Assembly (NCBI GenBank): GCA_018902545.1
Contig: JAHIQM010000006.1
Coordinates: 1-64,000 of the forward strand
DNA from: Pseudomonadota bacterium
GTDB taxonomy: Bacteria > Desulfobacterota > Desulfovibrionia > Desulfovibrionales > Desulfomicrobiaceae
Length of the DNA stretch: 64,000 nt
Direction: 5' to 3'
The notes under the pieces: model-generated
The model's input: the letters and a program-made list of their open reading frames with translations, nothing else
The model's database searches: none
Told to the model about the DNA's origin: nothing
Made by a program: the position numbers and the translations under genes
In this document: one piece after another, positions 14,714 through 23,741 of the stretch
How the letters are laid out: every line of letters begins with the position of its first letter
Numbering within the stretch: the stretch's first letter is position 1

Positions 14714-17194
14714 TTATTTTGGCGTCATGGCCTTCTTGGTTTTGGCTGTGGGCATGGCTGTGGCTGGGTCTTCGGGCCAGGGGTGTTTGGGGTAGCGGCC
14801 TCGCATTTCGGCGCGCACGAGGGGATAGGCGTTTTTCCAGAACGAGGGCAGGTCGCGGGTGACTTGCAGGGGGCGTCCGGCGGGGGAGAGCAGGTGCAGG
14901 ACCAGGGCGTGGCGTCCGTCTGCCAGGGTGGGGGTGGTGGCGGAACCGAACATTTCCTGCAATTTGACCGGCAGGACGGGGCCGGACTCGGGGCTGTAGT
15001 CGATTTTGCGTTTCGCCCCTGTCGGCACGGCCATGAATTCGGGTGCAAGGCGGTCAAGTTCGCGTAATTTTTCCCATCCCACCAGCGCCTTGAGCGCCTG
15101 CAACAGTGCTATTTTGTTGAGGTCCGTACCGGAGCGTGCGCCGGTTGCGAAGGGTCCCAGCCATTGAGTGACGCTTTCAAGGAGCGCCTGGTCGGACATG
15201 TCGGGCCAGGTTTTCTGATCGAGGCTGCGCAGGAACCGAACCCGGTCCCGCAGGTTGTGGCATTCGTCGGTCCAGGTCAGACGCGAGAGATCCTTTTGTC
15301 CGTGCAGCAAGGCGCGGGTCATGGTTTCCGGGTCGGCGGCCAGATTTTCTTCTTTTACGCAGAGCGCATCGAGCATGATTTTGCGCAGGCAGATGACGCG
15401 GTCTTTGACCGGGTCCAGGGAGACTTCCTCGACGGCGCGCAGCTGGTCTCCAAAATGTTTTTCCAATTCACCAGGCGAAACCGGGGCAGACTGCCAGATT
15501 TTTGCTCCGGCCGCGTCTCCGTCCAGATCGGCGATGGCCAGAAATTCATGCCCGGCCAGGGTGCTTGGCCCCGGCCAGACTGCTTTGCGGCCGCTGGTCA
15601 GGCGGTAGGAGCCATCCTCCTGGCGGCGGGCGATGCGGTCCGGGTAGGCCAGGGCGGTGAGGATTCCGGCGGCTTCGGGGTCGGGCTGTTCCAGACTGAC
15701 GGACGCGAGCCGAGCGATCTGTTCCATGCTGGCGCGCAGGGTGTCTTTGCGGGAAAGGGAATGGGGATGAATGCGGAGCGTATCGCGCAGATCCGAGGAG
15801 CCGCGCATGCTCCGGCCCGGCTCACCCAGGATTGCGGCCAGATAGGCGGCGGTGGGGGCGAGGCCGTATTTTCTGGCCGTGAGCACCATGTGTCCCAGGC
15901 GCGGATGCAGGGGCAGAAGCGCCAATTCACGGCCGTGGGGGGTAATGCGTCCCTTGTCGTCCACGGCATTGAGGCTTTGCAGCAGATGCAGCGCGCTTTT
16001 GTAATGTCCGGCCGGGGGCGGTGTGAGCCAGGACAGGGTGTCCGGATTGACCGCGCCCCACAGGGCCAGGTCAAGCACCAACGGAGCCAGGTCGGCTTCG
16101 AGCATCTCCGGGGCGGGGAAGGATTTGCGGCTGACTTCGTCGGCCTGGTCCCAGATCCGGAAGCAGACGCCGGGCCCGGTGCGTCCGGCCCGGCCCCGGC
16201 GCTGGGTCACGGTGGCCATGGCGGCCGGTTCGGTGATCAGCACCGTCATGGAACTTTTGGGGTCGAAGCGCGGTAGCCGGGAGAGTCCGCTGTCGATGAC
16301 GATGCGAACGCCTTCGATGGTCAGGGATGTCTCGGCGATGGCCGTGGCCAGGACGATCTTGCGCGTGCCGGGAGCGGGCGGGGCGATGGCCTTGTCCTGC
16401 TCGGTGGCGGTCAGGGCCCCAAGCAGGGGGTGAATTTCGACTCCGGCTCCGGGGTTTTCGAGCAGCTCCGCCGTGCGCCGGATTTCGCGGGCTCCGGGCA
16501 GAAAGGCCAGGATGCTGCCTTGCTCCGTGGCCAGGGCGTGGCGGATAGCGCGGGACATGCGCTCTTCCAGGAAGCGCCCGGACAAGCGCAGATAGCGGGT
16601 TTCCACTTCGTAAGGTTGGCCGGGGCATTCAATGATCCGGCACGGCGCGATCAGGTCGGCCACGGCACTTACGTCCAAAGTGGCGGACATGACCACTAGG
16701 CGCAGATCCGGGCGCAGCGCTGCGCGGACCTCAAGGCACAGGGCCAGGCCCAAGTCGGCCTGCAGGCTGCGTTCGTGGTATTCGTCAAAAATGACGCAGC
16801 CGTATCCCGAGAGTTCCGGATCGTGCTGCAGCATGCGGGTCAGGATGCCCTCGGTTACGACCTCTATCCTTGTGGCGCTTGAAACCCGGATGTCGAGACG
16901 GGTGCGGTAGCCCACGCGTTCTCCGGCCTTCTCGCCAAGCAGGCCCGCCATGTGCCGGGCAGCGGCCCGCGCGGCCAGACGCCGGGGTTCGAGCATGAGG
17001 ATCTTGTTCTTGCCCAGCCAAGGCGAGGCAAGCAATGCCAGGGGGATGCGCGTGGTCTTTCCGCTGCCGGGCGGTGCATGCACAAGACACGCGGTCCCCG
17101 TGGCCAGCGTGTCCGCGAGCTCGGTCAGGACGGCGTCAATGGGAAGCGGCGTCAAATCGGGCATGGGAGCCGGATCACGCCGGGATGCGGTCAT
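14714..17194 (-). CDS. hrpB: ATP-dependent helicase HrpB (DEAH/RHA family)
   Basis: At 826 residues this is the usual HrpB length. Walker A PPGSGKTTRIPLALL is near residue 41, the DExH box FDEYHERS near 137, SATLD near 170 and the motif VI stretch QRRGRAGRTGPG near 330. The C-terminal HrpB domain follows. The role in bacteria is unclear beyond nucleic-acid-stimulated ATPase activity. It is the last gene of a minus-strand cluster lpd-maf-pgpA-hrpB; the gap to pgpA is 3 bp, so it is co-transcribed. An internal start at 17164 is possible. It begins the core genome after the island. Confidence 0.92.
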   Translation of the reverse strand: MTASRRDPAPMPDLTPLPIDAVLTELADTLATGTACLVHAPPGSGKTTRIPLALLASPWLGKNKILMLEPRRLAARAAARHMAGLLGEKAGERVGYRTRLDIRVSSATRIEVVTEGILTRMLQHDPELSGYGCVIFDEYHERSLQADLGLALCLEVRAALRPDLRLVVMSATLDVSAVADLIAPCRIIECPGQPYEVETRYLRLSGRFLEERMSRAIRHALATEQGSILAFLPGAREIRRTAELLENPGAGVEIHPLLGALTATEQDKAIAPPAPGTRKIVLATAIAETSLTIEGVRIVIDSGLSRLPRFDPKSSMTVLITEPAAMATVTQRRGRAGRTGPGVCFRIWDQADEVSRKSFPAPEMLEADLAPLVLDLALWGAVNPDTLSWLTPPPAGHYKSALHLLQSLNAVDDKGRITPHGRELALLPLHPRLGHMVLTARKYGLAPTAAYLAAILGEPGRSMRGSSDLRDTLRIHPHSLSRKDTLRASMEQIARLASVSLEQPDPEAAGILTALAYPDRIARRQEDGSYRLTSGRKAVWPGPSTLAGHEFLAIADLDGDAAGAKIWQSAPVSPGELEKHFGDQLRAVEEVSLDPVKDRVICLRKIMLDALCVKEENLAADPETMTRALLHGQKDLSRLTWTDECHNLRDRVRFLRSLDQKTWPDMSDQALLESVTQWLGPFATGARSGTDLNKIALLQALKALVGWEKLRELDRLAPEFMAVPTGAKRKIDYSPESGPVLPVKLQEMFGSATTPTLADGRHALVLHLLSPAGRPLQVTRDLPSFWKNAYPLVRAEMRGRYPKHPWPEDPATAMPTAKTKKAMTPK

Positions 17195-17197
17195 GGG

Positions 17198-17686
17198 CTA
17201 GACCAGGACGCGGAACGTGAGCAGCGCCACCATGGCGTAGAGTCCCGCGAGGCCGTCATCAATCATGATCCCCCATCCGCCGGGCAGCCAGCGCTCCGAG
17301 GCCCGCACCGGCCATGGTTTGGCAATGTCGAAGAGGCGGAAGAGCAGGAAGGCCGGGATGATCCACAGCGCGTCCGCAGCGGCCAGGGGCAGGACCGTGA
17401 TCCACATCCCCCAGAGTTCGTCAATGACCACGCAGGAAGGGTCCTTGTGCTTAAGGGCCCGCTCGGCCCGCCCGGCACACCAACTGCCCAGAGGGAAGAG
17501 CAGCAGCAGGACCAGAAGGCGGCCCCAGAAGGGCAGAGGCAGAAAAAGAAAGGGGGCGAGGATGGCCGCGACCAGGGAACCCCAGGTGCCCGGAGCCCAC
17601 CGCATGCGTCCGGCCGGGCCCAAGGTGGCCAGGTTCAGCACCAGCGTATCCATCATGTTTTCAAGACGGGATGATTTTTCAGGCAT
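17198..17686 (-). CDS. pgpA: Phosphatidylglycerophosphatase A
   Basis: This is an integral membrane enzyme of about 162 residues that removes phosphate from phosphatidylglycerophosphate to give phosphatidylglycerol. GTWGSL near the N-terminus, then CVVIDELWGMWI and FRLFDIAKPWPV, are PgpA signature motifs, with three or four hydrophobic helices. The ATG at 17686 overlaps the maf stop (ATGCCTGA) and has GGAG just upstream, so it is preferred over an in-frame start at 17755 that would run deep into maf. Confidence 0.88.
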   Translation of the reverse strand: MPEKSSRLENMMDTLVLNLATLGPAGRMRWAPGTWGSLVAAILAPFLFLPLPFWGRLLVLLLLFPLGSWCAGRAERALKHKDPSCVVIDELWGMWITVLPLAAADALWIIPAFLLFRLFDIAKPWPVRASERWLPGGWGIMIDDGLAGLYAMVALLTFRVLV

Positions 17687-18305
17687 CAGCCACTCCGATG
17701 GCTCCGATTTCAAGCAGAAAATTGAGGACCGAGCGCAGCGGCAGACCGACAACATTAGTGTAGGACCCCTGCACCTCGTCCACCAAAAAAGCGCCGATGC
17801 CCTGGATGCCGTAGGCCCCGGCCTTGTCCATGGGCTCTTTTGTATTGATATAGGCCTGCAGCATCTCGCGGGAATTGTCGGCCATGTGCACGCGGGTGGT
17901 CACCGTGCGGCACAGCGAAACGCCGTCTCGCTGGCGCAGCACGCAAAAGCCGGTCATGACTTCGTGCCAGCGGCCCGAGAGGGAGGTGAGCATGTCCAGC
18001 GCGTCCTCGGCGTCTTTGGGTTTGCCCAGAATGTTCGCGCCCTGGACCACGATGGTGTCAGCGCTCACGACCACCTTGTCCGGGTGTCTGATCGCGATGT
18101 CCTGGCCTTTGATGCGGGCCATGCGCGCCGCGTAGTCTGCCGGGGCTTCCTCCGGCTCCGGGTCGGGTTCTTTCAAGGCGCTGGGTACGACCTCAAAATA
18201 CAGCCCCTGACCGGCCAGCAGGGCCTGACGCCGGGGCGAGGCCGAGGCCAGGACCAGGGGCAAGAGGGCGCGAAAGGGCCCTTGGCTCAGCGGATCGTGG
18301 TTCAT
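17679..18305 (-). CDS. maf: Maf-like nucleoside triphosphate pyrophosphatase
   Basis: This 208-residue protein opens, after a short lead, with LASASPRRQALLAGQGL (about 19-35), the Maf/HAM1 nucleotide-binding loop. VVSADTIVV (about 82-90) and the later ESYTNV-like SYTNVVGLPL complete the family pattern. It hydrolyses non-canonical or methylated NTPs (dTTP/UTP type) and may also affect septum formation. It overlaps lpd by 4 bp upstream and pgpA by 8 bp downstream, so the cluster is tightly coupled. Confidence 0.9.
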   Translation of the reverse strand: MNHDPLSQGPFRALLPLVLASASPRRQALLAGQGLYFEVVPSALKEPDPEPEEAPADYAARMARIKGQDIAIRHPDKVVVSADTIVVQGANILGKPKDAEDALDMLTSLSGRWHEVMTGFCVLRQRDGVSLCRTVTTRVHMADNSREMLQAYINTKEPMDKAGAYGIQGIGAFLVDEVQGSYTNVVGLPLRSVLNFLLEIGAIGVADA

Positions 18306-19663
18306 CTGTCCTCCTGCGGGGCGATGAGTGCGTCGCGCAGGGTTTCGTCCAGGGTGGGATGGGCGAAGATATGTTCGTGCGCAGTATGGGTTGTCCAGCG
18401 ATCGCGAACCATGATCTCGGCCAGGGTGACCAGATGCGATGCCCCGTGTCCGACGGCGGTTACGCCATGCACCACGCCGTCCACCCAGGCGATTTTGACC
18501 AGCCCCTGGGCCTGGCCGTGGGCCTGGGAGATGGGATTGGCCCCGAGGTTGGCGCGGGAGATTTTTACGGCCTTGCCTTGAGCCGCCAGTTCGGCGGCGG
18601 TGTGCCCGGAGCGCATGACCTCGATGGAACCATAGATGCAGCCAGGGATGGGACCGGGATTGTATGGCGCGACCGTTTCACCCAGGGCGTGCAGCACGGC
18701 GTAGCGCCCCTGGTGCTCGGCCGCGTGGGCCAGGAGCGTGCGGCCGTTGACGTCGCCGATGGCATAGATGCCGGGCTGCGCCTGCAAAAAGTCGTCGGTG
18801 GTGATCCAGCCCGCGCCAGTCATGGAAACGCCGGCGTTGCCGAGTTCGAGTCCCGGGGTGTTCGGTTTGCGGCCAACCGCGACCAGCGCCTTCTGGGCCT
18901 GGATTTTCGTGCCGTCCTCCAACTGCACCAGGACCGATTCGCCTTCATTGGAGAGCCCGGCCACGCGTTTGCCGGTGACGATGTTCCATTTTTTGCGCTT
19001 GAGCATCCCGCTTAAGGTCTGCGCGATTTCCTCGTCTTCGGCAGGGGCGATGCGGGGGGCGGCTTCGATGATATGGATCGCCGTGCCCAGGCGGTGCCAG
19101 AAGTCGGCCATTTCAAGACCGATGGCCCCGGCGCCGATGATCGCCAGACTGGCGGGCGCTTCGTCAAGGTCCAGAAGATCCGTGGAGTCGAGAATCCGCG
19201 TATGGTCTGGTTCAAGCCCCGGAAACCAGTTCGTGGAGGAGCCCGTGGCGATGACCAGCGTCGTGAAGCGTAAGGTCTGTTCGGTCTCGCCGCTGACACG
19301 CACCGTGTTTTTGTCCAGCAGGGAGGCTTGACCTTGGACCAGGGCGACCCCATGTTGGTTCAGGCAGCAGCCCATAGCCTTGTGGGTCGCCGCGACAAAG
19401 GCGTTTTTGCGTTTCTTGAGCGCGCCCATGTCCATCTGCACGGAGCCGCTGCACAGTCGCAAGCGCGACTGGGCGTGCAATCCCTCCAGATGGGACGTGG
19501 CTCCGAGATAGAGTTTGGTGGGGATGCATCCCCAGTTGAGGCAGGTTCCTCCGAGGTGCTCTTTCTCGATGAGGGCGACCGTTTTTCCTCTTTGACTGGC
19601 GAGCAGAGCTGCGGCATAACCGCCCGGACCCGCTCCTATGACAATGATGTCAAAATGGCTCAT
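18302..19663 (-). CDS. lpdA: Dihydrolipoyl dehydrogenase-like FAD disulfide oxidoreductase
   Basis: This 453-residue protein begins with the FAD-binding GAGPGGYAAA. GGTCLNWGCIPTK (about 38-50) holds the redox-active Cys pair of lipoamide dehydrogenase, followed by an NAD-binding GAGAIGLEMADFW (about 176) and a C-terminal dimerisation domain ending AHPTLDETL. It would oxidise dihydrolipoyl groups of 2-oxoacid dehydrogenase or glycine cleavage complexes; no E2 or H-protein gene is adjacent, so its partner is unknown. First gene of the minus-strand lpd-maf-pgpA-hrpB cluster. Confidence 0.9.
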   Translation of the reverse strand: MSHFDIIVIGAGPGGYAAALLASQRGKTVALIEKEHLGGTCLNWGCIPTKLYLGATSHLEGLHAQSRLRLCSGSVQMDMGALKKRKNAFVAATHKAMGCCLNQHGVALVQGQASLLDKNTVRVSGETEQTLRFTTLVIATGSSTNWFPGLEPDHTRILDSTDLLDLDEAPASLAIIGAGAIGLEMADFWHRLGTAIHIIEAAPRIAPAEDEEIAQTLSGMLKRKKWNIVTGKRVAGLSNEGESVLVQLEDGTKIQAQKALVAVGRKPNTPGLELGNAGVSMTGAGWITTDDFLQAQPGIYAIGDVNGRTLLAHAAEHQGRYAVLHALGETVAPYNPGPIPGCIYGSIEVMRSGHTAAELAAQGKAVKISRANLGANPISQAHGQAQGLVKIAWVDGVVHGVTAVGHGASHLVTLAEIMVRDRWTTHTAHEHIFAHPTLDETLRDALIAPQEDR

Positions 19664-19890
19664 GTGAATTTCCGTATGGGCTTAAATGATGGTCGAATGA
19701 ACGAAACACTTGAGCCTAATCGGAAGCAGGGCGGAACTCAACCCTTGGCGCTGCCTGCGTGCTTCGGCCGAATCCAAGCTGGACAGGAGTCCGGCCTTTT
19801 TATTTGGCGGAGCGGTTCGAGAGTGAACGGAAGCTAATTTTTTAGGAATTGCTGATTACCTTTCCGCCAAAGTGGAAAGGATATGGAGAT

Positions 19891-20667
19891 ATGATGCAGG
19901 AGAATTTGAAGAACAAGGGCGGGGTCAAGCGCAAGGGAGTCGCCTCGCTCTTTGACGATTACGAGATCAAGGATCTCTTTCGCCGGTATATCCAACTGCT
20001 GATCGTGGTCGAGGTGCTCATCTTTCTGGTCTGCTGGGTGTATCAGCTGGGTCTCGACCAGGTCGCGGCGACGGGCACTCCAGTGGACGTGCCCTTTCCC
20101 TGGAAAGCGTATTTTCTGGTCTCCTTTTCTGCCCCGGTAGCCGTGACCTTTCTAATCGGTATTGTTGTCGTGGCCTTCAATTCCTTTCTGTACGGACAGA
20201 AGCGAGGACTCGTTTTCAAGGAGACGTCAGCCGAGGGCGGCATGGGTAAAATCGCGCGAGCGGCCAACTTCTGTTTTCAACTGCCTTTCCTGCTCACCCT
20301 CCTGCTGCTGGGCATATTTATCGGGGTGGCCTATAATATTGGCGCGATCATGGAATATCTGGCCCGCTTTGGAGAGGCCGCGGCCAAGGTCGTGCTCATA
20401 GGGCTGGGCTGCGCCTTGGTGGCCGGTACCATTTTTGGCGTCGTGCGCATGGTCCTCAATTATAAATTGCGCAAGAAGAACATGGAGTACGATTACAAGC
20501 GCGAAGTCATGGATCGCCTGGGCATCGCCATTCTTGACGAACGCACCATGATTGACAGCCAGGGCAAAGTGCTTGGGCCAAAGCATATTGACGTCACCAG
20601 TTCAAGTTCGGCAGTCTTGCCTCCTGCTCCCACGGTCGCCGCCAACGATAAACCGGATAACCCCTGA
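19891..20667 (+). CDS. Hypothetical four-helix membrane protein
   Basis: This protein of about 258 residues starts at the ATG at 19891 (MMQENLKN), with AAGGA 9 nt upstream; an in-frame start at 19849 lacks a ribosome site. It has four hydrophobic segments (RYIQLLIVVEVLIFLVCWVY, then AYFLVSFSAPVAVTFLIGIV, FLLTLLLLGIFIGVAYNIGA and VVLIGLGCALVAGTIFGVV) and a basic N-terminus. The C-terminal 60 residues are soluble and end in a Pro/Ala/Ser tail. I recognise no family. It stands alone upstream of hmc, separated by a strong stem-loop. Confidence 0.7.
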   Translation: MMQENLKNKGGVKRKGVASLFDDYEIKDLFRRYIQLLIVVEVLIFLVCWVYQLGLDQVAATGTPVDVPFPWKAYFLVSFSAPVAVTFLIGIVVVAFNSFLYGQKRGLVFKETSAEGGMGKIARAANFCFQLPFLLTLLLLGIFIGVAYNIGAIMEYLARFGEAAAKVVLIGLGCALVAGTIFGVVRMVLNYKLRKKNMEYDYKREVMDRLGIAILDERTMIDSQGKVLGPKHIDVTSSSSAVLPPAPTVAANDKPDNP

Positions 20668-20775
20668 CCTGATCCCGCAGCGCATGGTTTTGGGGTCTCT
20701 CAAAATCAAAAAAAGCTCCGCCGGGTTGTGTCAGAACAGTCCCTGTCCGGTATTTCCGCTCCCGAATAATCACGT

Positions 20776-20807
20776 CCAGAATCCCCGCCAAAGTGCGGGG
20801 ATTCTGG
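20776..20807. terminator. Strong stem-loop after the membrane-protein gene
   Basis: Perfect 13-bp arms CCAGAATCCCCGC and GCGGGGATTCTGG enclose a 6-nt loop, followed by TTATCT. It lies about 110 bp after the stop at 20667 and probably ends that transcript. The core resembles the dRS3-like repeats elsewhere in the window. Confidence 0.65.
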
Positions 20808-20852
20808 TTATCTAATCTTGCCGCAATCGCTCGTGAAAAAAGTGATTAGCTA

Positions 20853-20953
20853 TTGACTGAAAAGTCATGATTCTATACCTCAGAGGTCGGAATAGATCAT
20901 ACCGAATTAGTCTGCTTTTGGGGAAGCTTTTTTGACAAGGCTTGAAGCAGACT
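20853..20953 (+). promoter_or_regulatory. Candidate promoter and structured leader of the hmc operon
   Basis: TTGACT at 20853 and TATACC at 20874 are only 15 bp apart, so the promoter call is weak. ACCTCAGAGGT (20877-20887) is a short perfect palindrome in the place an operator for the Rrf2-type regulator could occupy. Downstream AGTCTGCTT (20909-20917) and AAGCAGACT (20945-20953) form a 9-bp stem with further inner pairing. The remaining leader to 21064 is GC-rich, without a gene. Confidence 0.35.
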
Positions 20954-21064
20954 TTCATCGGTTTGCGGCTGTTTCGGTTTGAGGAAGGTGCTGGGGGGCG
21001 CAGCCTCCGGGCTTGGGAGGTTTCCGGAATTTTCCGGAGCGGATTTCAACAAAGGAATTTTCAC

Positions 21065-22636
21065 ATGGAGAAGGGACGACCAATGCTGCGATGGGTTGGA
21101 ATCCTGTGCGTAAGCATGGCTGTGGCTGGATTCGGTCTGAACGCTCTTGGGGGAAAACAGGGTTCGATCAAAGCGAACGCGATGGGCTCGGATCTCATCA
21201 TCATCGACACGCTCGAGAAGTTCGGCAAACTCGATTATCCTGTGGTCCGGTTTGAGCATGACAAGCACACCAAGGCCGTCGAGGGCAAGTGCGAATCCTG
21301 CCACACGGTGACCGGAAACACGGTCACGGCCAAGTTCAAGCGTCAGGAAGACACGAATGCTGCGGAAATCAAGGCAATTTATCACGACAACTGTCTCAAG
21401 TGTCATGACGACACGACCAAGGCCGGCAAGAAAAGCGGCCCTGGCAGCGAAGAGTGCCGCACTTGTCACGCCGGGCCTGCGGAAACGTCGCGCACGCCGA
21501 TCACGTTTGATAAATCTCTGCATTACCGCCATTCGTCTTCAAAATTGATGCTTCCTGTTCCCGGGCAGAAGGAGAATTGCTCCAAATGCCACGTCGAGGA
21601 CAAGCCTGAAGCACGCAATCTTTCTTTTGCCGAAAACAAGGACCTGGCTCACGAGAGATGCATGTCCTGCCACATGGAAGTCGCCAAGACGCTTGAGCCC
21701 AGCGGCCCCGTCGACTGTGCCGGTTGCCATGACGCCACCGTCCGCGCCGGGTTCAAGAAGGTCGCGGATGTGCCCAGGCTCGAAGCCGGTCAGACCGATT
21801 ACGCCCTGCTCATGGCCACACTGGCCGCACCCGCATCTGATCCAACGCTCGTGAAGCCCGCATCTGAGCCCACGATCGTCAATGCCGTGCCCTTCAATCA
21901 CAAGTTGCATGAGGAAAAGAACGAGAACTGCTCGGTCTGCCACCACACTGCATCCACCAAGGGCGTGGTGTCCTGTGCGCAGTGTCACACCTCCCTGGGC
22001 AAGGAAGAGGGCGGATTTGTGACCATGGAACAGGCCATGCACCGTGTGACCGCGCAGTCCAGCTGCGTGGGATGTCATACCCAGCTGCATACCAAACCCG
22101 AATGCTCCGGTTGCCACACCTTCATGGGCAGAACCGGTCAGGGTACCGAGTCAAGCTGCGTCAAGTGCCATGTCGAGATCACTGCCGGAACAGAGCTTGT
22201 CGAAAGCAAGATCGCCCGGAACAACACCGCCGCGATGCTCATGAATTCCCGCGTCAAGACCGACCCCGAAATCAAGGTGAATGAAATCCCCGAGATAATT
22301 GAGATCGGTGTGCTGGCCAATGAATATCAGCCCAGCAAGTTCCCGCATCGCAAGATCGTGCAGAAGATCATGGAAGGCATGAAGGACAGCTCCATGGCGG
22401 CGTATTTTCACTCCAGCCCCAACGCTGTCTGTTCCGGTTGCCACCACAATAGTCCTGCGTCCGCCAATCCCCCCAAATGCGTCAGCTGTCACGGCAAGGT
22501 CGCTGATTGGAAGGATGGCACCAAGCCGGACCTGAAGACCGCCTACCATCAGCAATGCATTGGTTGTCATAGCGAAATGGGCATCCAGAAGCCGGCGGCC
22601 ACTGCCTGCGCGGAATGTCATGCCGTAAAGCAATAA
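21065..22636 (+). CDS. hmcA: High-molecular-weight cytochrome c HmcA
   Basis: This is a periplasmic multiheme cytochrome of about 523 residues including a signal peptide (MLRWVGILCVSMAVAGFGLN). I count 15 CxxCH heme motifs, with many paired His for bis-His ligation. Desulfovibrio HmcA is described with 16 hemes. It takes electrons from hydrogenase via tetraheme cytochrome c3 and passes them to the membrane Hmc subunits. The ATG at 21065 has AAAGGAA upstream; an earlier in-frame start at 20942 lies within the leader hairpin. First gene of hmcABCDEF. Confidence 0.93.
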   Translation: MEKGRPMLRWVGILCVSMAVAGFGLNALGGKQGSIKANAMGSDLIIIDTLEKFGKLDYPVVRFEHDKHTKAVEGKCESCHTVTGNTVTAKFKRQEDTNAAEIKAIYHDNCLKCHDDTTKAGKKSGPGSEECRTCHAGPAETSRTPITFDKSLHYRHSSSKLMLPVPGQKENCSKCHVEDKPEARNLSFAENKDLAHERCMSCHMEVAKTLEPSGPVDCAGCHDATVRAGFKKVADVPRLEAGQTDYALLMATLAAPASDPTLVKPASEPTIVNAVPFNHKLHEEKNENCSVCHHTASTKGVVSCAQCHTSLGKEEGGFVTMEQAMHRVTAQSSCVGCHTQLHTKPECSGCHTFMGRTGQGTESSCVKCHVEITAGTELVESKIARNNTAAMLMNSRVKTDPEIKVNEIPEIIEIGVLANEYQPSKFPHRKIVQKIMEGMKDSSMAAYFHSSPNAVCSGCHHNSPASANPPKCVSCHGKVADWKDGTKPDLKTAYHQQCIGCHSEMGIQKPAATACAECHAVKQ

Positions 22637-22670
22637 CCTGCCCGGAAGGTCGCAATAACGAGGAGCTACT

Positions 22671-23729
22671 ATGAAACGCAGAAAATTCATTGGCATGCTG
22701 GCTGGCGCAGGGGCCTGTTTGGCCGCGTCTTCGGCCTCAGCCGGTGGAACACATCATTTTACAGGATATCCCGAGAGCTTTGGGGTACTCTTTGACAGCA
22801 CCAAGTGCATCGGCTGCAGAAAATGCGAGGCCGCGTGCAACAAGGTCAACGAACTGCCCGCGCCATCGGTGCCCTTCGATGACCTGACGGTCATGGACAA
22901 GAGGCGGCGTACGCATCACGACACCTATACCGTAGTTAACAAGTATCAGATCGGCGACAAGCCGGTGTATCGCAAGCAGCAGTGCAACCATTGCCTGGAA
23001 CCGGCCTGCGCCTCGGCCTGTTTTGTCGGCGCCTTTGTCAAAGACAAGACCGGAGCGGTGAGCCACGATGAGTCCAAATGTGTTGGCTGTCGGTACTGCA
23101 TGATAGCCTGTCCCTTTGAGGTTCCGGCTTACGAATATCACGATCCCATCACTCCCCGTGTTCGCAAGTGCACCATGTGCCAGCCGCGCATCGAAGAGGG
23201 CAAGCTTCCGGGCTGTGTCGAAGAATGCCCCAAGGGTGCCCTGATCTTTGCTCGCCGCGAGGATCTGCTGAACATCGCCCGCGAGCGCATCCGCAAGCAT
23301 CCCGGCATCTACGTCAATCATATCTATGGTGAGCGCGAGATGGGCGGGACGAGCTGGATGTACATCTCCGGCGTGCGCTTTGAACAAATCGGCATGCGTG
23401 AGGATCTTGGCATCACTCCCGCACCGCAGTTCACTTCCGGCGCGCTGTCAGTTGTCCCGGCCATTGTAGGCCTGTGGCCGGTGTTGTTGACCGGCGCTTA
23501 TGCCCTGACCAAGCGTCGGGAAAAGATCGCCGAGGAAGAGCAGCATCACGCCGTGGCCGAGGCTGTTGCCCAGGCCCAGGAAGAAGCTGCGAAGAAGGCG
23601 AAGGCGGCCATGGACAAAGCGGAACGCGACAAGCAGGCCGCCATCGATCGTGAAGTGAAAAAAGCGCTCAAGGAAGCGGAGGAGGCCCGTTTGAAAGCCG
23701 AAGCCCCCGCTGAACCGGGCGAGCAATAA
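22671..23729 (+). CDS. hmcB: Hmc complex iron-sulfur protein HmcB
   Basis: This 352-residue protein begins with a twin-arginine export motif RRKFIG and a hydrophobic stretch. Four [4Fe-4S] clusters are predicted from cysteine runs at about residues 46-56 ([11 protein letters not shown]), 105-117, 137-147 ([11 protein letters not shown]) and 167-186. A membrane helix at about 258-278 anchors it, and residues 285-352 are a charged Ala/Lys/Glu coiled coil. It links HmcA to the membrane subunits HmcC and HmcE. Located 34 bp after hmcA. Confidence 0.92.
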   Translation: MKRRKFIGMLAGAGACLAASSASAGGTHHFTGYPESFGVLFDSTKCIGCRKCEAACNKVNELPAPSVPFDDLTVMDKRRRTHHDTYTVVNKYQIGDKPVYRKQQCNHCLEPACASACFVGAFVKDKTGAVSHDESKCVGCRYCMIACPFEVPAYEYHDPITPRVRKCTMCQPRIEEGKLPGCVEECPKGALIFARREDLLNIARERIRKHPGIYVNHIYGEREMGGTSWMYISGVRFEQIGMREDLGITPAPQFTSGALSVVPAIVGLWPVLLTGAYALTKRREKIAEEEQHHAVAEAVAQAQEEAAKKAKAAMDKAERDKQAAIDREVKKALKEAEEARLKAEAPAEPGEQ

Positions 23730-23741
23730 GGAGTAGTGTTG

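Noticed and set aside
17686-17755. Upstream start for pgpA
   Set aside because: It would place 23 extra residues inside maf without a ribosome site; the ATG overlapping the maf stop is better supported.
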